From Methanobacteriota archaeon (GTDB taxonomy: Archaea > Thermoplasmatota > Poseidoniia > Poseidoniales > Poseidoniaceae), in NCBI GenBank assembly GCA_002726395.1, contig PBTA01000069.1, positions 1-31,758 of the forward strand: a DNA stretch of 31,758 nt. Reading direction: 5' to 3'. The notes beneath the pieces are model-generated. The model searched no databases and was not told the DNA's origin. It was given only the letters and a program-made list of their open reading frames with translations. The position numbers and the translations under genes were made by a program. The first letter of the stretch is position 1; each line of letters opens with the position of its first letter. This document shows, piece by piece, positions 9,244-15,880 of the stretch.

Positions 9244-9296
9244 AGTCGCTCAAAATGTCCGTGAGCGTTGTAGGCTTCAAGAAGTTTTGCGTTTTT

Positions 9297-9313
9297 TCCC
9301 CCCTACGGGGGGA
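9297..9313. promoter_or_regulatory. GC-rich hairpin in probable leader of Roadblock operon
   Basis: A perfect 7-bp inverted repeat, TCCCCCC and GGGGGGA around a 3-nt TAC loop, lies 54-70 nt upstream of the Roadblock start codon. On the minus-strand transcript it would be followed by A residues, not T residues, so it does not look like a terminator of that operon. It may shape the leader RNA or mark a protein-binding site. Confidence 0.4.
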
Positions 9314-9349
9314 TTTAAGGGGTGAAATCAAATCTCCAACTGGATTTGA

Positions 9350-9357
9350 ATTATAAA
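9350..9357 (-). promoter_or_regulatory. TATA-like box for Roadblock operon
   Basis: The minus strand reads TTTATAAT here, close to the archaeal TATA-box consensus. Transcription would begin about 25 nt downstream, giving a leader of roughly 80 nt before the ATG at 9243. This is inferred from sequence only. Confidence 0.35.
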
Positions 9358-9444
9358 TCTCGCGGAATGCGATGTATCAAGTCTTTTCCGCGCAATATTT
9401 TTTTGACACAAAACTCTGGCATATTAAGACTTCTGACAAAATAA

Positions 9445-9476
9445 ATTTTCTAATTGTAAATTTGATTTTCTAATTG
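9445..9476. repeat. 12-nt direct repeats with 20-bp period
   Basis: ATTTTCTAATTG occurs at 9445-9456 and again at 9465-9476, exactly 20 bp apart, about two helical turns. The stretch 9452-9482 also matches 27 of 31 bases at 20498-20528 before the methylglutaconyl-CoA hydratase gene. The spacing suggests a site for a dimeric regulator binding one DNA face. Confidence 0.45.
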
Positions 9477-9479
9477 AGA

Positions 9480-9497
9480 AATTATCACTAGATAATT
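9480..9497. promoter_or_regulatory. 18-nt palindrome upstream of ncsA
   Basis: AATTATC-ACTA-GATAATT is a perfect 7-bp inverted repeat with a 4-nt centre, immediately after the 20-bp-spaced direct repeats and about 60 nt upstream of the ncsA start. It resembles an operator for a winged-helix or ribbon-helix-helix dimer. AT-rich chance palindromes of this size are possible. Confidence 0.35.
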
Positions 9498-9557
9498 AGG
9501 CTTGCAAGTAGCATAGACATGCGATGAACTCAAACACTAGACCCTTTACGACATTTC

Positions 9558-10568
9558 ATGGCAGGCAAAGTTGGCGGGCTTGAAATCCCCTCTTGTGATT
9601 CCTGCAACAAGCCAGCATTACTGGAACAAGCCTATTCTGGCCGTATTCTTTGTGGACAACACCTCGCCAAGTCTATCCGTAAAAAAATTGCCAAGGAGCT
9701 ACGTAAGCAATTAGTCCTCAAAAAAGGTCAAGAAACCACGATTTTTGTTGCGATCTCAGGGGGTAAAGACTCAGCAGTACTGCTAGAAACATTAGTCGAT
9801 ATTCTTGGTGTGCGCCCTGATGTGAAAATTATTGCTGGCACTGTTGATGAGGGAATCGATGGATACCGCCCTCCATCCTTGCAATGTGCTGAAGATCTGT
9901 GTAAAAGCCTAGGAGTAGAATTCATCACTGTATCTTACAAACAACTAGGTTTTGAAGAGATGGACACCGTTGCCAAACTTATCCCTGGTATGACCAAGAA
10001 TAACCCTGGTGCACCTGGGATGCCTTGTTCTTATTGCGGAGTATTTCGCCGCCAAGGTATCAACCATCTAGCAAAAAAAGTCAATGCTGATGTTATGGCG
10101 CTTGGGCACAACTTAGATGATATGGCTCAAACCGTATTAATGAATATGTCAAATGGCGATTTGGAGAGAACCCTTAGATTAGCCCCACACACCAATACTC
10201 CCATTGATGGCTTACCACCTAGAATTGTGCCACTTAGATGGATACCAGAGCAGGAAGTCCACCTTTATGCAGTACACAAAAATCTACCAATCCATCATGA
10301 AGAATGCCCACATGCAAGAGGAGCCCTTAGATGGCGTCATAGAGAAATGGTAGCTACTATGGAGGCTGATGTACCTGGTACTAGACACGGACTTTTACGT
10401 ATGGCAGACAATGTTAAGGAGTTACGCAATCAGATAATCGAATTAGGCGGCCATCAGTCTCGACCAAGTCCACCAAAGGAGTGCCCAGTTTGCTCATCTA
10501 TTACTTCAAACGAACAGTGCAAGGCATGTGAAATGCGTGCAATGGTCAAAGACGAACTAGCGAACTAA
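9558..10568 (+). CDS. ncsA: tRNA 2-thiolation enzyme, TtuA/NcsA (Ncs6/CTU1) family
   Basis: The 336-residue protein shows all the hallmarks of the TtuA/Ncs6 group. An N-terminal zinc finger uses C13, C16, C32 and H35. The PP-loop ATP-pyrophosphatase motif SGGKDS is at residues 67-72. C157 and C160 (in PCSYC) with C250 match the cysteines that bind the iron-sulfur cluster or take part in catalysis. A C-terminal finger uses C309, C312, C321 and C324. The enzyme adenylates and thiolates a tRNA uridine, in archaea probably U34 of Lys, Glu and Gln tRNAs, taking sulfur from a SAMP or ThiS-like carrier; TtuA in Thermus instead acts at position 54. The carrier is not in this window. The ATG lacks a clear ribosome-binding site, so the transcript may have a very short leader. 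Confidence 0.9.
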   Translation: MAGKVGGLEIPSCDSCNKPALLEQAYSGRILCGQHLAKSIRKKIAKELRKQLVLKKGQETTIFVAISGGKDSAVLLETLVDILGVRPDVKIIAGTVDEGIDGYRPPSLQCAEDLCKSLGVEFITVSYKQLGFEEMDTVAKLIPGMTKNNPGAPGMPCSYCGVFRRQGINHLAKKVNADVMALGHNLDDMAQTVLMNMSNGDLERTLRLAPHTNTPIDGLPPRIVPLRWIPEQEVHLYAVHKNLPIHHEECPHARGALRWRHREMVATMEADVPGTRHGLLRMADNVKELRNQIIELGGHQSRPSPPKECPVCSSITSNEQCKACEMRAMVKDELAN

Positions 10569-10571
10569 GTA

Positions 10572-10922
10572 TTATTCTTGACCAACTAACTTGTAGTCAT
10601 CAGAAAGTGGTGTAGCACCAGTTTCCATGGAGATTATTTGACCATCTTTGAAGCGCATGAACGACATTACTGCTTCAGAGTCAGAATCGTTAGCAAAGTG
10701 AACGATTGCATGTGCCACGCCAACTTCATCATTTTCGAACAAAATTCTGTTTGCTTCAGATTTTGGAGTACCGTCTCCGGCAACAAATCCAAGGATATCG
10801 GATTTACTCATGGTAAATCCTCCAACATGTGGATTAAAGACACAATCATCATGGATTAATGCTCTAAGTGCGTCGACATCTGCGTTTTCCCAGGCTTCAT
10901 TATATGCTGTAATTATAGACAT
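10572..10922 (-). CDS. SnoaL/NTF2-like protein
   Basis: This 116-residue protein has the pattern of an NTF2-like cone fold: helix AYNEAWENADVDALRALIHDDCVFNP, a G-G-F segment with a helix that forms the pocket lid, then four strands (NRILFENDEVGVAHAIVHF, EAVMSFMRFKDGQIISMETG). SnoaL-like members are small isomerases, hydratases or ligand-binding proteins, and the substrate cannot be predicted. It converges with ncsA, the stops 3 nt apart, and diverges from a second NTF2-like gene. A palindromic TATA-like box 25 nt upstream suggests a leaderless transcript. Confidence 0.75.
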   Translation of the reverse strand: MSIITAYNEAWENADVDALRALIHDDCVFNPHVGGFTMSKSDILGFVAGDGTPKSEANRILFENDEVGVAHAIVHFANDSDSEAVMSFMRFKDGQIISMETGATPLSDDYKLVGQE

Positions 10923-10943
10923 GATTCGGCCATTATTAGATAG

Positions 10944-10951
10944 TGTTTAAA
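10944..10951 (-). promoter_or_regulatory. TATA-like box GTTTAAAC between the NTF2-like genes
   Basis: The palindrome GTTTAAAC lies about 25 nt upstream of the minus-strand ATG at 10922, the spacing expected for a leaderless archaeal promoter. Being symmetric it could also be read the other way, but the rightward gene starts about 65 nt away. Confidence 0.4.
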
Positions 10952-11012
10952 CTAGTCGCATATAGAAAAATGATAAGGTGTCGACTCAACCGGTGTTTAG
11001 GGATGATTAGTT

Positions 11013-11477
11013 ATGTTGAGTTTAGCTAAGGTCAAAGATGCACAAAGAGCATGGGGTGAAGGAATTGTGGCGATAGCTACAGCCCATACAAACGGTGGCG
11101 ATTATGTTGGCCTAGCAACAGACCACGTCAACACATTATACGCTTACCAAATAGGACCAGTATTGTTCAAACCGACCCTTGCTGCTACCAATCAGTTTAG
11201 ACCAACCCTCCAAACCGCACTATCTTATTTCGTTGCGTCAAATAATGCATGCCTGGAAGACCAAGGATTTGCCATCAAAGGATGGACTAGTGTTCGTTTT
11301 GAAAACTCTGATATAATTATTAACGGCAATACTGCCTTAGCAATGGGGAATTATTTCTTCACCGGTCAAGAAGGCTTTGAAGTAAAAGTTGAATACACAT
11401 TTGGCTATATTCTGGATGATAATGGAGGCCTAAGAATCCAATTACATCACTCATCAATGCCGGCAGAATCTAACTAA
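11013..11477 (+). CDS. NTF2-like (CaMKII-association-like) protein
   Basis: The 154-residue protein begins with a helix containing an A-W-G-E-G-I motif, followed by a segment with H-V-N-T-L-Y-A-Y and L-F-K-P-T, and ends in strands closing with LRIQLHHSSMP. The H-H-S-S-M-P end is typical of small NTF2-like proteins resembling the CaMKII association domain. These oligomerise and are of mostly unknown function in marine microbes. An AGGGAT motif about 9 nt before the ATG supports the start. It is divergent from another NTF2-like gene but clearly different in sequence, so the two are not recent duplicates. No signal peptide is visible. Confidence 0.7.
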   Translation: MLSLAKVKDAQRAWGEGIVAIATAHTNGGDYVGLATDHVNTLYAYQIGPVLFKPTLAATNQFRPTLQTALSYFVASNNACLEDQGFAIKGWTSVRFENSDIIINGNTALAMGNYFFTGQEGFEVKVEYTFGYILDDNGGLRIQLHHSSMPAESN

Positions 11478-11538
11478 GATATTGTCTGTGGAGAGGTTGT
11501 TTTCTGTCTTGAGGATAAACCTTGCATTATCAAGGGAA

Positions 11539-13071
11539 TTATCGTAATTTTTCTAGACTGTGCTTGAATGATTGCAAATTCTTTTTCCGTGATTCCTTTC
11601 GATCTATTATTGGATTTGGATAGTCTGTGCCAATCAGACATCCTGCTGATTCTTGGATATGCAGTGGGGCTAAATGTGGCTCAAATATGTATTTTGAGGG
11701 GAACTCAGCAAGTTCTGGGACCCAGTATCTGATAAATTCGGCATCCTTGGTTTCAACGTTCAAACTCGATTTGGAATCAGGACAGGGGTTGTAAATCCGA
11801 TAATAGGGCATTGAGAATGGTGCAACTCCTGCTAACCAAAGCCAATTTCCGTTATTGAGCGCCCAATCACTGTCAATTAATTTACGTTCAAATATATCCC
11901 TGCCGTGTGTCCAATTTTGCCATAATTGACCACGAGTCAGAAAGCATGAAACGGCGTGTCTTCCAAGGTGGTGCATCCAACCAGTAGCGTTCAATTGACG
12001 CATCATGGCATCAATCAAGGGAAATCCAGTTTGACCCGAATCCCAAGAATCTAGCAGTGCATGGTTTAACTCTCCCCATTCGATTTCCTTGCATTGAGGA
12101 TTGCCTGAATCTTGATCCCAATTATCGACAGATCTTGAAAGGAGATAGAACATTTCTCTGAACATAATTTGCCCTTGAATTGAAACTGGAGGCACAGTAT
12201 GTTCACCTGATTGTTGTATTTCCGAGCATGAATTCCACAATCGTCGTATTGATAGACAACCAGTACTGATGTAAGGGGACAATCCTGTGGTTGTTGGCTC
12301 CATTGGATTACCTTGAATATTTGTTGAAATTGACTTGGGTTTGTTAAAACTATTAACGTAATCATTCTGAGATATTACCTTCTTTTCCAATCTTGTAATT
12401 GCTTCATTTTCCCCCCCACGAAAATAGCCAGCTGTACTTAGTGAGGACCGGATTTTGTCGAGTGATACTTGATATTTTGAGTTCACCGATACATCTTGCT
12501 TGCGTTCATTTGATGAGGGATTTGGGTCATTTGTTTCGAAAATGATATTTTCGTAATCTCCAAATTCGATTTTGAACAATCGGACCATATCTTTCATTGA
12601 TTTAGGGGGTTTATACCCAGGGGAACCAACGATTGCTTCAATATCAAGGATTGTTTGAGTTGAAGGAAATGATTTGATAGACCAAGTTGGATTGGTATTG
12701 ATTAATTTTTTTCCAATTAATTCTGATTGCTTTCTATCTCGAGGATTTGTAGAATATTCCTTTAGTAAAATTACCTCGAATGGTTGTAATTGTTCCCTGA
12801 TTGACTCTAAGACCTCTAAACAATCACCTGAAAAAACATGTAAGTCGAGATCCAATTTATTTTTCAAATTTTGATGCAGATTCTCGACACAATCAAACTG
12901 GAATCGTAATCTTTGCTCACCCATATTTTGGGTGCTTTTCTGTTGAATTTCTTCCTCAAAAATATATATCGGAAGAATAAAATCGGCATTCTCAGATTCA
13001 TAAGCCCATGACAATACTGGATTGTCATGGATGCGCAACGCGTTACGGAACCAGACAACAGCAAGTTTCAT
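11539..13071 (-). CDS. Cryptochrome/photolyase family, (6-4)-photolyase-like
   Basis: The 510-residue protein starts with the photolyase Rossmann domain (LAVVWFRNALRIHDNPVL) and carries the FAD-binding helical domain: TTGLSPYISTGCLS (261-274), QTGFPLIDAMMRQL (347-360), WMHHLGRHAVSCFLTRG (365-381) and DSDWALNNGNWLWLAG (400-415). The HHLGRH motif places H368 and H372 where (6-4) photolyases have their two catalytic histidines. Class I CPD photolyases have a different sequence (H-N-R-type) there. The likely role is light-driven repair of UV (6-4) photoproducts; a blue-light receptor cannot be excluded. The protein is richer in Lys, Asn and Ser than its neighbours, which with the eukaryote-like motif hints at transfer. 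A TATA-like box about 26 nt upstream suggests a leaderless transcript. Confidence 0.9.
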   Translation of the reverse strand: MKLAVVWFRNALRIHDNPVLSWAYESENADFILPIYIFEEEIQQKSTQNMGEQRLRFQFDCVENLHQNLKNKLDLDLHVFSGDCLEVLESIREQLQPFEVILLKEYSTNPRDRKQSELIGKKLINTNPTWSIKSFPSTQTILDIEAIVGSPGYKPPKSMKDMVRLFKIEFGDYENIIFETNDPNPSSNERKQDVSVNSKYQVSLDKIRSSLSTAGYFRGGENEAITRLEKKVISQNDYVNSFNKPKSISTNIQGNPMEPTTTGLSPYISTGCLSIRRLWNSCSEIQQSGEHTVPPVSIQGQIMFREMFYLLSRSVDNWDQDSGNPQCKEIEWGELNHALLDSWDSGQTGFPLIDAMMRQLNATGWMHHLGRHAVSCFLTRGQLWQNWTHGRDIFERKLIDSDWALNNGNWLWLAGVAPFSMPYYRIYNPCPDSKSSLNVETKDAEFIRYWVPELAEFPSKYIFEPHLAPLHIQESAGCLIGTDYPNPIIDRKESRKKNLQSFKHSLEKLR

Positions 13072-13092
13072 AATTCCAAGTATCTGATTAAA

Positions 13093-13101
13093 GTTTTAAA
13101 C
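13093..13101 (-). promoter_or_regulatory. TATA-like box for photolyase gene
   Basis: The minus strand reads GTTTAAAAC here, centred about 26 nt before the ATG at 13071, as expected for a leaderless archaeal promoter. No strong ribosome-binding motif is seen near that ATG, which fits. Confidence 0.4.
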
Positions 13102-13187
13102 ATCTGTCTCTTTTCACACGGATGCGATTATTTAGCGCAACGCTGTTTTGTGGCTAAAGACTGTCTAACACTTCAGTAACCCTTTGA

Positions 13188-14249
13188 TTACTCTTCTTCA
13201 ACAGAATTGGCCATCATCATAGCAACAGACCTAGTTCGCTCATTTTCATCCAGTATAAGTCGAGCAATGATGATGATTGGCGCACCAATTATCGCACCAG
13301 CAATACCCCAAACTTGAGTGAATAGCATCACTGTTAGCAATAACACGAACGGAGAAATACCAATTTTTGCGCCGGAAAGATTTGGCTCCACAAAAGACCC
13401 AAACACCTGCTGATTGCCAATTAACATTGCCAACATCAACACTGCAGTTAACGGCTCTAGCATTATAAAGCCGATTAAAACCGGGGGAATAGTGGCCAAA
13501 AGCGCCCCAAGTATTGGGATGAAATCAAGTAAGAAACACAGTATTCCAAATAGGAACCAACCCGGTAAATCAAAGCCAATTGGAGAGATTATAATTGTCA
13601 TAACCAATGCTTGTCCAGCACTGCAAGTTACCTTCGATACCACATAAGCGGTGATTGATTCGGTTGATTCGCTAACTATTTTCTTGGCTCTGTCATACGA
13701 ATTTGGAAAAGCGGCCCCAAATCTCTTGGCAATTGTGTGCTCTTCTAAGACAATGAATAAGAGGAAAATCAGGACGGTTACCATTGTGGTAAAGAAGCCA
13801 CCAAGTGATCCAAGTATCGCCAAAACAAATGTCTCGACATTACTTGGTGAAGCGAGTTCTGTAACTAAGTCTGCATCGGAAAAGATTGCCTCAAGTCCGT
13901 ATAAATCTGCATCGGCATACTTGGCACGCTTCTCTTCAAAAGCGGCGGTAATTTCTGGTACTTCGTCAATGAATTGTGATAAATTATCATACAAGAAAAT
14001 AGAAATGAAGTATATCGCTATGATGAAGGTTAAAATTACTGACCCATAAGAAATAAAGCGATTGTTTACCTTTTGGTAAATCATTTGTTCTGGAGGTTTA
14101 ATCAAGAAATATAACAATACAGCAATGGCAAGCGGCATCAAAATCGATTGAAGATGAATTAGGGCTAAATACACAACTAAGGCGACTATCGCAACGCTAG
14201 CTGCGGTAGTTCTTTTGGAATCAATGCCTACCTTGGAAAATTCTTGCAT
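13188..14249 (-). CDS. AI-2E family (PerM/UPF0118) membrane permease
   Basis: The 353-residue protein follows the AI-2E transporter layout: N-terminal hydrophobic helices (about 17-50), a helix after the I-K-P-P-E motif (66-86), a long amphipathic extracytoplasmic region (about 90-140), a hydrophobic pair, and the conserved block GWFLFGILCFLLDFIPILGA near residues 230-250. It ends in helices with a V-W-G-I-A-G-A-I-I-G-A-P motif. Members include quorum-signal exporters and sodium/proton antiporters, so the substrate is unknown. An AGGTT stretch lies unusually close (2 nt) before the ATG. The gene stands between the photolyase and pyrI, with its own intergenic space on both sides. Confidence 0.85.
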   Translation of the reverse strand: MQEFSKVGIDSKRTTAASVAIVALVVYLALIHLQSILMPLAIAVLLYFLIKPPEQMIYQKVNNRFISYGSVILTFIIAIYFISIFLYDNLSQFIDEVPEITAAFEEKRAKYADADLYGLEAIFSDADLVTELASPSNVETFVLAILGSLGGFFTTMVTVLIFLLFIVLEEHTIAKRFGAAFPNSYDRAKKIVSESTESITAYVVSKVTCSAGQALVMTIIISPIGFDLPGWFLFGILCFLLDFIPILGALLATIPPVLIGFIMLEPLTAVLMLAMLIGNQQVFGSFVEPNLSGAKIGISPFVLLLTVMLFTQVWGIAGAIIGAPIIIIARLILDENERTRSVAMMMANSVEEE

Positions 14250-14341
14250 AACCTGTTGATTACTAGTTGCTAATCTAAGTCTTGCCCTGAATTTTTAGTC
14301 AAAGTATGGTTTTGACAAGGTAAATTAAACTGCGAAATAAC

Positions 14342-14818
14342 TCAAATTACATTCTTGACTAACTTGACCAAATCCTGTGGACGTCCACAATAATGGCAGC
14401 GAAGTTCGAGTGGATCTCTGGAAACTACTTTCATTCGGTGTGGCAATGGCTCGCGTAGATTAGAAGTAATACAGTTAGACATGGTACATCTAACAACGTT
14501 AACCATTTCATCTCCTAAATTAATAATCATTTTTTCCGCAACTGTATATGCTCTAATAATTGCTACATTGGCATCAGGAGCGACTAAAGCCAAACGATCT
14601 AATTCTCCTTGTGTCAATTCTCGGTCTTCCACTTTTATGATATCTTTATTGCCCATTTTCTTGGAAGGAACATTCATGACTAATGAGACGGGAACTGAGG
14701 TTGCATCGCTTATTCCTAACATATCAAGCACTGCAAGTGCTTGACCTTGTGGAATATGGTCAATTACCGTGCCATTTCTAATTGCAGTTACTCTTCTCAT
14801 ACTGTGTTCATTTGACAT
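14342..14818 (-). CDS. pyrI: Aspartate carbamoyltransferase regulatory subunit
   Basis: The 158-residue protein has the PyrI layout: an N-terminal allosteric nucleotide-binding domain (RVTAIRNGTVIDHIPQGQAL, residues 9-28) and a C-terminal zinc domain with C111, C116, C141 and C144. In the ATCase complex it binds CTP or ATP and adjusts the activity of PyrB trimers, the first committed step of pyrimidine synthesis. The ATG overlaps the last base of the pyrB stop (TAATG), and an AGGAGG motif 9 nt upstream, inside pyrB, gives translational coupling. Length is normal for the family. Confidence 0.95.
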   Translation of the reverse strand: MSNEHSMRRVTAIRNGTVIDHIPQGQALAVLDMLGISDATSVPVSLVMNVPSKKMGNKDIIKVEDRELTQGELDRLALVAPDANVAIIRAYTVAEKMIINLGDEMVNVVRCTMSNCITSNLREPLPHRMKVVSRDPLELRCHYCGRPQDLVKLVKNVI

Positions 14819-15768
14819 TACAATGCACCTCCTGCCTTTTCGACATCCGCAGGAACTTCAACACCTAACAATTTGCAAAGCAAAGCCATTCTTGCTACTA
14901 CGCCATTGAAAGCTTGCTCGAAATACCTAGCATGCCTAGTGGAATCAACCGATGGATGAATCTCATCAACCCTAGGCAGAGGATGCATGATAATCATTCC
15001 AGCCTTTACATCTGACAAATCATTGGCGTGTAACTTGTAAGCACCAGCCACTTTAGTATATTCATCCTCATCAGAAAAGCGTTCTTTCTGAATACGAGTC
15101 ATATACACTACATCAGCATCTTCCATCATTGAATAAAGGTCTTCTGTCTCTGTGATGTCGCCGCCATGAGCTTTTAGATCCGAAACAATCTCTGGTGGCA
15201 TTTTGAGAATGTCCGGGCTGGCAAACACCAACTCACAACCAAATCTAGTCAAAGCATGTGATAGTGAATGAACGGTCCTACCGAACCGTAAATCTCCAGC
15301 TAGGATAACTTTCAATCCATCCAACTTCCCATGCGCTTGTTTGATAGTAAAAAGGTCAAGCATAGTCTGCGTTGGATGATGTCCTGCACCATCGCCACCA
15401 TTGAGAATTGGCACTCTTGCTGAATCTTGGGCATATTGCGCAGCACCTTGTCTTGGATGGCGCATGGCGATAATGTCGGTATAGCCATCAACCATTTGAA
15501 TGGTGTCGAATAATGTCTCGCCTTTCACAACCGATGAGGTTTTTACGTCTCCTAGATTAACCACATCGCCACCTAAACGCTTCATCGCAGTTTCGAATGA
15601 CATTCTAGTACGAGTACTAGGTTCAAAAAATAAATTTCCTAGAATTCTACCTTGAAGTAACGGCAAATACAACTCACCACGAGCAACTGGCAGGAGTTTA
15701 TCGGCATCCTCAAGAATTTTTAATATCTCTTCATTGGTCAAATCATCCATGGTAATTAGTCCGGTCAC
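14818..15768 (-). CDS. pyrB: Aspartate carbamoyltransferase catalytic subunit
   Basis: From the chosen start the protein is 316 residues, close to the usual 305-310. It contains the carbamoyl-phosphate-binding motif STRTR (51-55), the Lys loop S-V-V-K-G-E with K82, the R-H-P motif near 103-105, HPTQT (131-135) and HPLPRVDE near the C-terminus. It joins carbamoyl phosphate to L-aspartate. I chose GTG at 15768 because GGAGG lies 7 nt before it and the first residues align with the start of E. coli PyrB. The open frame continues upstream to 16041, but that would overlap the divergent gene and adds unrelated residues. An ATG at 15750 is a weaker alternative. It forms an operon with pyrI. Confidence 0.95.
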   Translation of the reverse strand: MTGLITMDDLTNEEILKILEDADKLLPVARGELYLPLLQGRILGNLFFEPSTRTRMSFETAMKRLGGDVVNLGDVKTSSVVKGETLFDTIQMVDGYTDIIAMRHPRQGAAQYAQDSARVPILNGGDGAGHHPTQTMLDLFTIKQAHGKLDGLKVILAGDLRFGRTVHSLSHALTRFGCELVFASPDILKMPPEIVSDLKAHGGDITETEDLYSMMEDADVVYMTRIQKERFSDEDEYTKVAGAYKLHANDLSDVKAGMIIMHPLPRVDEIHPSVDSTRHARYFEQAFNGVVARMALLCKLLGVEVPADVEKAGGAL

Positions 15769-15775
15769 AGTCTTC

Positions 15776-15780
15776 CCTCC
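15776..15780 (-). promoter_or_regulatory. Ribosome-binding site deciding the pyrB start
   Basis: GGAGG on the minus strand, 7 nt before the GTG codon at 15768, is a good Shine-Dalgarno match. It favours this GTG over the longer open frame and over the ATG at 15750. Confidence 0.6.
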
Positions 15781-15880
15781 GATGACAACGATAGCAGCAA
15801 ACTCATGAACATTGTCTTTGAAAATCAATAATTTAACGCGACATGAATTTTCTAAGGGGATAGTATATGTTTGAGTTCCA

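Larger units (their letters stand above)
9244..9557. other. Divergent intergenic region between Roadblock operon and ncsA
   Basis: These 314 bases separate two divergent genes and contain no credible ORF. From left to right they hold a GC-rich hairpin (9297-9313), a TATA-like box for the leftward operon (9350-9357), a 12-nt direct repeat with 20-bp period (9445-9476) and an 18-nt palindrome (9480-9497). The right half is very AT-rich. The rightward gene has no obvious ribosome-binding motif near its ATG. Confidence 0.7.

Noticed and set aside
9297..9313. GC hairpin as an intrinsic terminator
   Set aside because: There is no T-run after the stem on either strand, and it lies between two divergent starts, where no transcript should end.
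12405..12425. C-run flanked by ATTTTC and GAAAAT inside the photolyase gene
   Set aside because: It is short, in coding sequence, and reads as ordinary codons (frame remains open), so it is probably chance.
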